64,000 nt of DNA from Seohaeicola_A nanhaiensis (lineage in GTDB: Bacteria > Pseudomonadota > Alphaproteobacteria > Rhodobacterales > Rhodobacteraceae). Positions 33,420 to 40,971 of the stretch are shown here, one piece after another; the stretch's first letter is position 1; every line of letters begins with the position of its first letter. The stretch is taken from positions 73,353 through 137,352 of the forward strand of contig NZ_JBHSGI010000028.1 of assembly GCF_042654245.1 (NCBI RefSeq). Direction: 5' to 3'. A program made the position numbers and the translations under genes. The notes beneath the pieces are model-generated. The model saw nothing but the letters and a program-made list of their open reading frames with translations. It ran no database searches and was not told the origin of the DNA.

Positions 33420-34499
33420 CTATCGTCGTCCCAGCCTGCTCAGCCGTGCCAGTTGCGCAAGCATACGGGCGCCGGTGCCGGATGAGTTGCCGGAACGTGC
33501 TGCCGGCGCGCCGCCCGCGGCGTTCGGGCGGGTCGGGAGCGCCTGGACGCCAAAAAACTGCCGCGCCCGAAGCGCGGCATACTCGGCGCCGGTCGCGCCT
33601 CCGATGGCATATCGGTTGTAAAGCTGCTGACTTCCTGCCAAGCCCCGGGCGAAAGCATAGCTCCCGCCAAAGCCCGCCGAAAGCGCCGGCATCATGATGT
33701 TTCCGGAGACCGACCGGACGATGAAGGGCGTGGCGATGATGAACCCCTTGGCCATGAGCACCATCATGAAGAAGGGCAGGAGGGCGCCGATGTTCGAAGC
33801 CCCCTCCGGGTCACCGAGTTCGGCGAGCAGCGCGCGCGAGACCCCGGTGATCGTCGCGAAGACGCCGGCGATGACGATGGGGTAGATCGCGAAGGAGATC
33901 AGGGCAGAAAGCCAGCGCGCGAAATAATCCTTGGTCACCTCGAAGAGCGTGAGGAAGATCATCACCGGCGCGATCCCGATCAGAAGCGTGATCATGAGCC
34001 TGGACGCGACGACGATGAAGGCTGCCAGCCCTCCGAGGATCGAGAGCAGGAGAACGCCGAGCGTGTCGAGAAGCGCGCCGGCCATCCAGTTGAGTTCGGA
34101 CCCAGCGGCGTTCAGGTAATCCCCGAGCGCCGCAATGAGCTGATCGAACTCCTCGGCAAAGGTCCCCGACGGTCCGGGCGTGCCGCCGCCGACCGACGCG
34201 ACCAGCGATCCTGCAATACTGTCGATCCCGCTCAGGATGGCCGATGCGAGGGCGTTGAACTGGACCCAGTTGGTCGCGAATACTCCGATCAGGCCGATTT
34301 TCACGGCGAGCCAGAAGGCGGTCCGGCCATCCATGGATCGGTACTGGTAGATCATGTTGAGACAGACGAGGATGACCACGAGCGTCGTTCCGAGAACCAG
34401 CAACGTACCGACCGTGGCGGCCACCGCGCCGAACTGGGTCTCGGCCGCCGAGTCCAGATAGCCTTCGGCCGTTTTCACGAAATACGTGACGACGCTCAT
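33420..34499 (-). CDS. virB6: VirB6/TrbL-type inner-membrane channel protein
   Basis: 359 residues with at least five hydrophobic segments, including VGTLLVLGTTLVVILVCLNMIY, LGVLLLSILGGLAAFIVVAS, and LMITLLIGIAPVMIFLTLF followed by the conserved W of the VirB6 family (FARWLSALISFAIYPIV). The cytoplasmic C-tail is Ala/Gly/Arg-rich. VirB6 lines the inner-membrane part of the type IV channel. It is last in the operon, after virB11, an order seen in several alphaproteobacterial systems. Confidence 0.85.
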   Translation of the reverse strand: MSVVTYFVKTAEGYLDSAAETQFGAVAATVGTLLVLGTTLVVILVCLNMIYQYRSMDGRTAFWLAVKIGLIGVFATNWVQFNALASAILSGIDSIAGSLVASVGGGTPGPSGTFAEEFDQLIAALGDYLNAAGSELNWMAGALLDTLGVLLLSILGGLAAFIVVASRLMITLLIGIAPVMIFLTLFEVTKDYFARWLSALISFAIYPIVIAGVFATITGVSRALLAELGDPEGASNIGALLPFFMMVLMAKGFIIATPFIVRSVSGNIMMPALSAGFGGSYAFARGLAGSQQLYNRYAIGGATGAEYAALRARQFFGVQALPTRPNAAGGAPAARSGNSSGTGARMLAQLARLSRLGRR

Positions 34500-34505
34500 G
34501 ACCCG

Positions 34506-34910
34506 CTACCAGTTGCCGGCCGCTTCGCAAATCGGCATGGCCTGCTTCCGGAGTTCGTTTGCCTGTAGTCGGAAGTGTGACGTCGCCTCGACCACGCCCC
34601 AATAGTCCGCCGTGGAATACCGCTCAAAGTAGACCGCTTCTGCGGCCTCCCAGGACGGATACCGGGTGGCGCATGCGCAGCTCTGCGCGTCGACGATGCG
34701 TCCCATGCTCTGAAACCGGTAGATTTGCTGGACCAGGAGCCGCTTGTAGGCGTCGCGCGCCTCGGTGTTTCGCATCCACTCCGGCTCGGACGGCTGTTCA
34801 GGGCAGACATCGGGTTGATTGTCGAGCGTCGGGACCAGGTTGCGCTCGGCCGTTGCTATGGTGCCCGACAAAAGAAGGAATGAGCAGACGATAGCGGTCG
34901 CGCGTGTCAT
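34506..34910 (-). CDS. Secreted T4SS-associated protein of unknown function
   Basis: 134 residues with a signal peptide (MTRATAIVCSFLLLSGTIATA). The mature part has four cysteines (VCPEQ, SCAC, ICEA) and is mostly helical. It lies between virB6 and a DUF4177-like gene, with its ATG overlapping the previous stop (ATGA), so it is expressed with the secretion operon. A periplasmic role in channel assembly, or entry exclusion, is possible. Not recognised. Confidence 0.6.
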   Translation of the reverse strand: MTRATAIVCSFLLLSGTIATAERNLVPTLDNQPDVCPEQPSEPEWMRNTEARDAYKRLLVQQIYRFQSMGRIVDAQSCACATRYPSWEAAEAVYFERYSTADYWGVVEATSHFRLQANELRKQAMPICEAAGNW

Positions 34911-35098
34911 GTCGCCGCCTCCGTCGGCCGGTCCGCGACCTCACGCTTGAGGAATGCGGTATAGCCATAGTCGCCCGCCTCGGCGGAGATCACCTCCCAG
35001 CCTTCGGCGCCCCGTTCGTTCAGTGCGCGCCGCATCTCTTCATAGTCCTTCTGCTTCTTCACCTTGCAGAACAGGATGTCGTACTCAAACCGCTTCAT
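34907..35098 (-). CDS. DUF4177-like small protein
   Basis: 63 residues: MKRFEYDILFCKVKKQKDYEEMRRALNERGAEGWEVISAE, the compact beta-helix-beta unit with the NERGAEGWEV signature of DUF4177. It starts 4 bp inside the end of virB11 (ATGA overlap). A cytoplasmic protein of unknown role, co-translated with the secretion genes. Confidence 0.7.
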   Translation of the reverse strand: MKRFEYDILFCKVKKQKDYEEMRRALNERGAEGWEVISAEAGDYGYTAFLKREVADRPTEAAT

Positions 35099-36084
35099 GC
35101 CTTTTTCCTTTCCTGCAATTCTGTTCCGGGAAGATAGAATTCGGTGATGCCGCGGACGCCGTCCTCGCGGCCGGCCTGTATGATCACGTCGATTGAGCTC
35201 TCGATGTACTGGACCATGTCCTGGTAGGTCATGGGGATCTCTGTTTTGAGCGCGGCGATGGCGAGACGCTGGACGGCGAGTTGCGGGGTCTCGGCGTGGA
35301 GCGTTGTCATCGAGCCGCCATGGCCGGTGTTGATCGCCTCGAGGAAGGTCATGGCCTCCTTGCCGCGCACTTCGCCAAGGATGATGCGGTCGGGTCGCAT
35401 GCGGAGCGTCGCGGTCAGGAGCACATCGGCGGATTGGAACTCCGCGTCCCGATTGGCGATCAGGGTGACGGCATTGGGTTGGGCGGGCAGCAGTTCGGCC
35501 GCCTCTTCGATGGTGACAATCCGCTCCTCGTCCGGAACGTAGGAAAGGATCTTGCGCGCCGCTACGGTCTTTCCGGTCGACGTGCCACCGGAGACGATCA
35601 TGTTGAGCTTGTTCGCGACGCAGAAACGGACGGCCTCGGAGATATCACCGGCCGTCACGACCTCGCGCAAGGCACGGTTTTTCTCCTGGCGCAGCTCTTC
35701 GAGCTTGCGTTCCTCGCCGTAGAGGAAGCGGAGCTCGACCCGATCGAGCGGCAGGCTCGAGAAGAAGCGCAGCGAAATCGACATGCCTGAAAGGACGGCG
35801 GGCGGGGTCACGACCTGGGCACGGATGGGCCTGTTTCGATAGGTGATCGAGACCGAGACGATGGGCTTGTCCTTGCTCATCGCCGTATTTGCGGAGGAGG
35901 CGATCTGGTTGCCCAGGTCACGCACCTCGGTGATCGAGAGGCGCTGGTCCAATCCCCGCATGAAGTGATCGCCCTGGAATTCTCCCCAGCAGGTGCCATC
36001 CGGATTGATGCAGATCTCGATTACGTCGTCGCGGGCGGCGTCCGGAAGCTTGTCGAGCGAAGTCTGCAGATAGGACAGGGTCAC
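35095..36084 (-). CDS. virB11: VirB11 secretion ATPase
   Basis: 329 residues from a GTG at 36084, 1 bp after the virB10 stop; starting further upstream would run into virB10. GGTSTGKT at about residue 168 is Walker A, RIVTIEEAAEL the Asp-box region, LRMRPDRIILGEVRG Walker B, and TGHGGSMTTLHAETP the His-box. These order and spacings are those of VirB11/TrbB hexameric ATPases, which switch the machine between pilus assembly and DNA export. Confidence 0.92.
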   Translation of the reverse strand: MTLSYLQTSLDKLPDAARDDVIEICINPDGTCWGEFQGDHFMRGLDQRLSITEVRDLGNQIASSANTAMSKDKPIVSVSITYRNRPIRAQVVTPPAVLSGMSISLRFFSSLPLDRVELRFLYGEERKLEELRQEKNRALREVVTAGDISEAVRFCVANKLNMIVSGGTSTGKTVAARKILSYVPDEERIVTIEEAAELLPAQPNAVTLIANRDAEFQSADVLLTATLRMRPDRIILGEVRGKEAMTFLEAINTGHGGSMTTLHAETPQLAVQRLAIAALKTEIPMTYQDMVQYIESSIDVIIQAGREDGVRGITEFYLPGTELQERKKA

Positions 36085-36085
36085 C

Positions 36086-37474
36086 TCAGAAGATCTCCAG
36101 ATCGCGGTCGACCATGACTGTGACGCGGGCGCCTTGGTCGACATAGATGACGGGGCCGATGGAGAGGTATTCGCCGATCACGGAATCGGTGGCATCCGCC
36201 AGGTCGTCGCCAACGTCTTCGAGCACGTCTGCCGCGGTTTCATCTTCGACCTGAGACGCCGCCGCGCTTGGCGCAGCCGAGATGATGGAAATCAGCGCGG
36301 CGGAGCCGAAGCGTTCATCGAAACGGGTATCGACGAAGCCGGTGACACCGGAACGACCCAACTCGTCTCCTCCCAAAGAACTGATCTGAACGGTCTGGTT
36401 GTTTGGCAGGATGATCCGATCCCAGGCGATGGTCACACGCTTCTGTGCGATCTCGATCCCGGAACGATACCGCCCTATGAGGCGCGAACCGCGTGGGATC
36501 AAAAGCCGCGCGCCGTCATAGCTGAAAACATCTTCGGAGATGATGGCGCGTGTCTGACCGGGGAGCGAGCTGTCGAGCGCGGTCTCCATCACGGCCTGGA
36601 TCATCGTGCCCTGGATGACGGTGTTCGAGGGGTTGGCGATCACCTCGGCTTGCGTGACCGTGCTCGGTAGCGCACCGTTCAGAACGAAATCCGTCTCCTC
36701 GCCAAATCTGCGTTCTGTGAGGGCGGTTTCACCCGCGTTGGCACCGCCGTTGCCGCCGAAGGCAACAACCGGTGATGCGATCCGCCGTTCCTGAAACGCA
36801 TGTTCCTCCTCGGCCCGCCGTTGCAGATCCGCCAGGCGCCGCGCCTCTTCCTCACTCCGGAGCCGTTCTTCTTCTCTGGCGCGGAGTTCTTCGTCAGTGG
36901 GGCCGAGAGGGGCGGGCACCGGTTTGTTGACTTCGAGCAGTGCAAGGTCCAGATCCATCCGCATTTGCTGGAGTTCGCGGTCTCGCGCGACGAGCTCCTC
37001 TTGAAATAGCTTCTGGGCGTTCTCCGACGCCGCCTGCAATGTCGCGATCTGGGCGGTAAGCGCCTCGATCGCCTCGGCCGCGGCGCTGTCACCTTCGACG
37101 ACAGGTTCCGGGGCGATTTTCAGTTCCTCGATCTGCGCCTGCAGCGCCTCGATTTGTGCGAGGAGCTCGGCATTAGGCTTGGCCGGTTCAGGTTCTACGA
37201 GGACGATTTCCGGTTCGGGGGCAGGGGGCGGGACAAACGGCTCGATCTCTCCGAACCCGTCACCTTCGGTTTGGAACTCGTCGGGGGTCGCCGTCGGCAG
37301 AGCGATCTCTTCTTTGCTGCCTGAAAACAGATAGAGCACCGCCCCGCCGGCAAGAATAAGTCCCATCATCAGAAGGGCGAGGAGGGGGGATCGTCGCTTC
37401 GTGCCGTGGTGCCGGCTGCTTCGCTCGAGGGCGGCCAGACGCTTTTCGAGATCGGGGTTTGGAGTGTCGCTCAT
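36086..37474 (-). CDS. virB10: VirB10 core-complex protein
   Basis: 462 residues from the ATG at 37474 (TAATG overlap with virB9). One transmembrane helix at about 30-51, a proline-rich periplasmic stretch (PPPAPEPEIVLVEPEPAKP), a long coiled coil (about 105-240), then the conserved C-terminal beta barrel: GTMIQAVMETALDSSLPGQTRAIISEDVFSYDG, LLIPRGSRLIGRY, TIAWDRIILPNN. VirB10 spans both membranes and opens the outer-membrane pore. Confidence 0.93.
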   Translation of the reverse strand: MSDTPNPDLEKRLAALERSSRHHGTKRRSPLLALLMMGLILAGGAVLYLFSGSKEEIALPTATPDEFQTEGDGFGEIEPFVPPPAPEPEIVLVEPEPAKPNAELLAQIEALQAQIEELKIAPEPVVEGDSAAAEAIEALTAQIATLQAASENAQKLFQEELVARDRELQQMRMDLDLALLEVNKPVPAPLGPTDEELRAREEERLRSEEEARRLADLQRRAEEEHAFQERRIASPVVAFGGNGGANAGETALTERRFGEETDFVLNGALPSTVTQAEVIANPSNTVIQGTMIQAVMETALDSSLPGQTRAIISEDVFSYDGARLLIPRGSRLIGRYRSGIEIAQKRVTIAWDRIILPNNQTVQISSLGGDELGRSGVTGFVDTRFDERFGSAALISIISAAPSAAASQVEDETAADVLEDVGDDLADATDSVIGEYLSIGPVIYVDQGARVTVMVDRDLEIF

Positions 37475-38166
37475 TAAGTGCCTCCCTGAGGCGGTGTTGC
37501 CTTGATGCAGACAACCTCCTCTCCCAGCCGCAGCACCCATTGGCTGCCCACGCCGGAAACGCGGATCACGCCATCCTCGACGGCACCGGTGTTCACAGTG
37601 CGCTCCCGGCCACCTGTGTAGCGGAAGATGGCCGGAACCGGGGCGTTTCTGGGAAAGGCGAAGTAGGTGAATGTGCCGTCGTCCCAGATCCGGGTCGGGG
37701 TGAATTCGGTCCGCGCGCTGGCTCCATAATTGGTGTTCGGGGCGGCGAGTGCGATGGCGTTTGTCGGCCGCCGGGTGTCTTGCGGATACCGGAACTGGAC
37801 CACATAGAAGGTTGGGCTCGAGGCTTCACCTACGCTGAAATAATAGCTCCGCCGATTGGTGTATACAGTGACATTGGTGCGAACGCCGCGGGCGACAGGT
37901 TTGATCGCGAAGGCGCGCCCGCCAGGCACACCATCGATCTCGAACCCTTCGGTGTCACCGGCGATGATCGAGCGGATGCTCTCGCCCTCTCCGAACTCGA
38001 TGGTCGTGACATGGGTAAGCGAGACGCTGAGGCGGTAGACCTGGCTCTCCTGGTAGGTGGCGATCCGGACGCGGCTGTCATTCGGGCCGCCACGCGGGAT
38101 GGCTTCAGCAAACGCGAGGGCAGGGACCGAGGCAAGACACACAACAAAGGGGACCAGGGCGCGCAA
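37474..38166 (-). CDS. virB9: VirB9 core-complex protein
   Basis: 230 residues from a TTG at 38166, 2 bp after the virB8 stop. A signal peptide (RALVPFVVCLASVPALAFA) precedes the two VirB9 beta domains: RVRIATYQESQVYRLSVSLTHVTTIEFGEGE, then NTNYGA, IWDDGTFTYFAFPRNAPVPAIFRY and GEEVVCI. VirB9 forms the outer-membrane ring with VirB7 and VirB10. No other start codon nearby keeps the signal peptide. Confidence 0.9.
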   Translation of the reverse strand: MRALVPFVVCLASVPALAFAEAIPRGGPNDSRVRIATYQESQVYRLSVSLTHVTTIEFGEGESIRSIIAGDTEGFEIDGVPGGRAFAIKPVARGVRTNVTVYTNRRSYYFSVGEASSPTFYVVQFRYPQDTRRPTNAIALAAPNTNYGASARTEFTPTRIWDDGTFTYFAFPRNAPVPAIFRYTGGRERTVNTGAVEDGVIRVSGVGSQWVLRLGEEVVCIKATPPQGGT

Positions 38167-38168
38167 AC

Positions 38169-38843
38169 TCAGTTCTCCAATCTGTCGGAACGGACTGCGT
38201 ATTCGACCACGGTGAATCCGAACGGGTTGGTCCAGACCTGGTCGATGGACCGGCTCTCTTCGGGGCGGAATTCGAAGAGCAGCGTGGCGGTGAACAGCCC
38301 CGCCTGAACGCCTTGGATCGAGGTCAGGCGTTTGCGGATTCGAACAGTGGCCCGATTGGTCCCGATCCGGTTGATGCTGAGGATCTCGACGTCGAGCCTG
38401 GCGTTCGGCCCGTAGATGTTCGGGGGATAGTCCGCGTTCGCCGAGTTCCAGACCTGGCGCAACGAGGTTTCGGCCGCACGATCCGACCGCCGCAGGACGC
38501 TGCGGATGCGCACGTCGTTGTCGAGCTGGTTATACACCTCCCGGTCGGTCACATAGCGGAAAACCTCTGCCTCTATGATCGCGCGGTTCTCCGTGACGGT
38601 GGTGGCGCCGACAGAAGCTTCGGGCAGGGCGAACCCGGTCTCAGGATCGTAGGGAACAACGACAGGTGGCGGATCGACATCAAGGATGGCAACGGCCGCC
38701 GCACTCAAGCAGCCCACGACGCCGAAGATCAGGCCGAACAGCCCAAGGCGCTGCCAGAGCCGTTCGCGTCTCAACGCGCCGTAGACCAGTTCCTCCTCGA
38801 TGATGGCGGTTTCTTCGTCCAACGCTCCGGCCTCATTCCGCAT
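38169..38843 (-). CDS. virB8: VirB8 inner-membrane assembly protein
   Basis: 224 residues. A single N-terminal membrane helix (GLFGLIFGVVGCLSAAAVAIL, about 34-54) is followed by the periplasmic NTF2-like domain with VTENRAIIEAEVFRYVTDREVYN and FTATLLFEFRP, and the C-terminal NPFGFTVVEYAVRSD that is highly conserved in VirB8. It nucleates channel assembly. The gene overlaps the upstream VirB5-like gene by 11 bp. Confidence 0.92.
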   Translation of the reverse strand: MRNEAGALDEETAIIEEELVYGALRRERLWQRLGLFGLIFGVVGCLSAAAVAILDVDPPPVVVPYDPETGFALPEASVGATTVTENRAIIEAEVFRYVTDREVYNQLDNDVRIRSVLRRSDRAAETSLRQVWNSANADYPPNIYGPNARLDVEILSINRIGTNRATVRIRKRLTSIQGVQAGLFTATLLFEFRPEESRSIDQVWTNPFGFTVVEYAVRSDRLEN

Positions 38844-39660
38844 TCAATTCCGGGAGGGTGAACTCCATGAACCGCTGTTCCTCGGCGATGGTGGCGGCAT
38901 CGATGACCCCACCGGTTCCGTCTCCCACAGTCTGGATCGCTTCGAGCTGCCACATCGCAACGAGCGCGATGGCAAGTTCCGCCGTCACGCGTGTGTTCAG
39001 ATCGACGCTCTCCTTCAGCTCATCCATGTCGTCGATGAGGCCGACGAGACGATCCACGCGTTTAAGGGACTGCCCGGCATCCTCATAACTGTTCTGGGCC
39101 GCGGCCGAGACCAGCGCGCCGGTCGTGGCTTGTGTTGCCACCCGCTCGGCACCGGCGTTGCCGCTCCGTGCCATTTCCGAGAGCGTGCCCTCGTCAAAGC
39201 CGAGATCGGCCAGAACCCGGTCCATCTGGGTCTCGATCTTGCTGGCACCGGAACCCTTGAGACCTGAGAAATCTCCTGTCTTGATCGCCTCGATGGTTGC
39301 GATGATGTCGCCGAATTCCTGATCGAGGAGATCGTTCAGCTCGTCTTCCATCTGGGTTCGGATGATCTCGGGAAGTTCGGCGAGGCGCGTCAGCGCCTCA
39401 TAGGTCCGTTTCAGTTCGGCGAGTTGATCCGTGAGCGTGGCAAGCTGGTCGCGAAGTTGGGTCAGCTGCTCGTTCTGCAGGATCTCGTCCTCAATCATCT
39501 GCCGGAGCTGCTGGATGTTCTGGGCGATATTCTGCGTGTCGACGACCGGAACGCCCTGGGCGGCTGCCGGGGAGATGGCCACGGCCGGCAGGTTGAGCGC
39601 GAGGGTGCCGGAAAGAGCCAGCGCGCGGAGTGGCGCTGTCGTGACAAATCTGCGGGGCAT
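38833..39660 (-). CDS. VirB5/TrbJ-like secreted protein
   Basis: 275 residues from the ATG at 39660 (TGATG overlap with the upstream stop). A signal peptide ends at ISPAAAQ. The mature protein is almost entirely helical with a coiled coil (QLRQMIEDEILQNEQLTQLRDQLATLTDQLAELKR), as in VirB5/TrbJ minor pilins. Its C-terminus (LKESVDLNT...FMEFTLPEL) is closely similar to the C-terminus of the next upstream gene product, so the two are paralogous in part. Confidence 0.75.
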   Translation of the reverse strand: MPRRFVTTAPLRALALSGTLALNLPAVAISPAAAQGVPVVDTQNIAQNIQQLRQMIEDEILQNEQLTQLRDQLATLTDQLAELKRTYEALTRLAELPEIIRTQMEDELNDLLDQEFGDIIATIEAIKTGDFSGLKGSGASKIETQMDRVLADLGFDEGTLSEMARSGNAGAERVATQATTGALVSAAAQNSYEDAGQSLKRVDRLVGLIDDMDELKESVDLNTRVTAELAIALVAMWQLEAIQTVGDGTGGVIDAATIAEEQRFMEFTLPELNAE

Positions 39661-40814
39661 CAATCCAGATCCTCCAATGTGAACTCCATGAACTCGTTCT
39701 CGGCCAGACGTGCCGCCGCCTGCGCCAGTTGGGCAGCGCTATGTGGCTGGGTCCGTGCGGCCTTCAGGCGAATACGCGCGGCCACGAGGCGGACCAGTTC
39801 GGCGCGGGCATAGGTGTTGAGCGCCATGCTTTCCTGGATGTCCTGGGTCGTGCCGATCCGCGTCACAATGTCCTGGACGCGCAGCGCCGCCTTCTGGATC
39901 GCCGCGGGCGAATTGCTCCCATAGTACGCCGCGCCATGTCCGGCGAGCGAGAGCTGCGCATTGGCGAGCAGTGCCGGATCGATCGTGCCGAGCGCTTCGA
40001 TCCCGCCGATCCGTGCGAGGTAGAGGTTGTAACGTTCGGGGATGACCGTGACGTAGTGCCGGGTCTCCTTGAAGGGTGGCACGCCGCCATACTCGAAAAC
40101 CCGGCCCGGACCAGCATTGTAGGCTGCGAGCGCATTGATGATATTGCCATCGAAGGTGTTGAGCTGGGCTGCGAGGTAGCGCGCACCACCTGTGACCTGC
40201 AGATAGGGACTGTCATAGTATTCGGGGTTGATCCCGAGATCGCTCGCGGTGCCCGGCATGATCTGGGTCAGTCCGAAAGCCCCGGCGGGAGATCGTGCGC
40301 CGATGGAAAACCGGCTCTCCTGCCAGATCAGCGCCTGCAGGAGCGCTCGCCATTGCACGACGGAGAGACCGGCCCGCCCGACCCCGGACAGGTCCGCGGT
40401 TTCCTGGGCGACCCGGATGATCAACTGCTCGATTGTCTCTGCGGCATCGCCGAACATTCCCGCTCCGCCGGGGTTCGGATCGATGTCTCCAGTGCCGTAA
40501 ACCGCCGCGATGGACCGGTCCGGATCGCCACTGCCGCTCTCAAGGTCTGCGACCATGCTCGACAGGCCCTGCCCGCCGATACTTGTCTGCGCGTCGAGAA
40601 TGGCGCGGAGTACCGCGAGCTGTTCCCGTTCGATCTCGGTCAAGAGCTCCTTCACGGCAAGTTTCTCACGCTGGACGGCGAGGTCGGCATCCCGGTCACC
40701 GGTTTCGATGATGTCGCGCGCCGTCAGCCCGGAATCGTTGGCGGGTACGCCTTGGGCGAGCGCGGGTACCGGCAGAAGGGCAGCCAGGAGGATATGAGCG
40801 ATCCTAGGTATCAA
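39660..40814 (-). CDS. Lytic transglycosylase embedded in a VirB5-like scaffold
   Basis: 384 residues from a TTG at 40814 that opens a signal peptide (IPRIAHILLAALLPVPALAQG); a GTG 22 codons upstream would bury that peptide. A VirB5-like helical segment (about 45-95) is followed by an SLT domain: WQESRFSIGARSPAGAFGLTQIMPGTASDLG with the catalytic Glu, then ALAAYNAGPGRV. After it come ESMALNTYARAEL and FMEFTLEDLD, matching the C-terminus of the neighbouring VirB5-like protein. It should cut peptidoglycan for channel passage. Confidence 0.8.
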   Translation of the reverse strand: MIPRIAHILLAALLPVPALAQGVPANDSGLTARDIIETGDRDADLAVQREKLAVKELLTEIEREQLAVLRAILDAQTSIGGQGLSSMVADLESGSGDPDRSIAAVYGTGDIDPNPGGAGMFGDAAETIEQLIIRVAQETADLSGVGRAGLSVVQWRALLQALIWQESRFSIGARSPAGAFGLTQIMPGTASDLGINPEYYDSPYLQVTGGARYLAAQLNTFDGNIINALAAYNAGPGRVFEYGGVPPFKETRHYVTVIPERYNLYLARIGGIEALGTIDPALLANAQLSLAGHGAAYYGSNSPAAIQKAALRVQDIVTRIGTTQDIQESMALNTYARAELVRLVAARIRLKAARTQPHSAAQLAQAAARLAENEFMEFTLEDLD

Positions 40815-40971
40815 CGCCGTCTTCCGCGTTTCCGAGGGGCGTGAAGACGCAAACCGGCTCGACCTCTTCGAGGGATGCACGGAAGGCGAAGCAATTGGCC
40901 TGAGGCTCGCGGTATTCCGCGCAGGATGCCAGGGCGCCGAATGCGGAAAATAGTAAGAGGATGCGGATCAA
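40804..40971 (-). CDS. VirB7-like lipoprotein
   Basis: 55 codons from a TTG at 40971, which overlaps the virB4 stop; GGAGG stands 5 bp before it. The product IRILLLFSAFGALASC carries a lipobox LASC with cysteine 18, followed by a short mature peptide containing two more cysteines (ANCFAF, PVCVF). Size, lipobox and position between virB4 and virB8/9/10 fit VirB7, the small lipoprotein that anchors VirB9 in the outer membrane. The end of the gene overlaps the transglycosylase start. Confidence 0.72.
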   Translation of the reverse strand: MIRILLLFSAFGALASCAEYREPQANCFAFRASLEEVEPVCVFTPLGNAEDGVDT

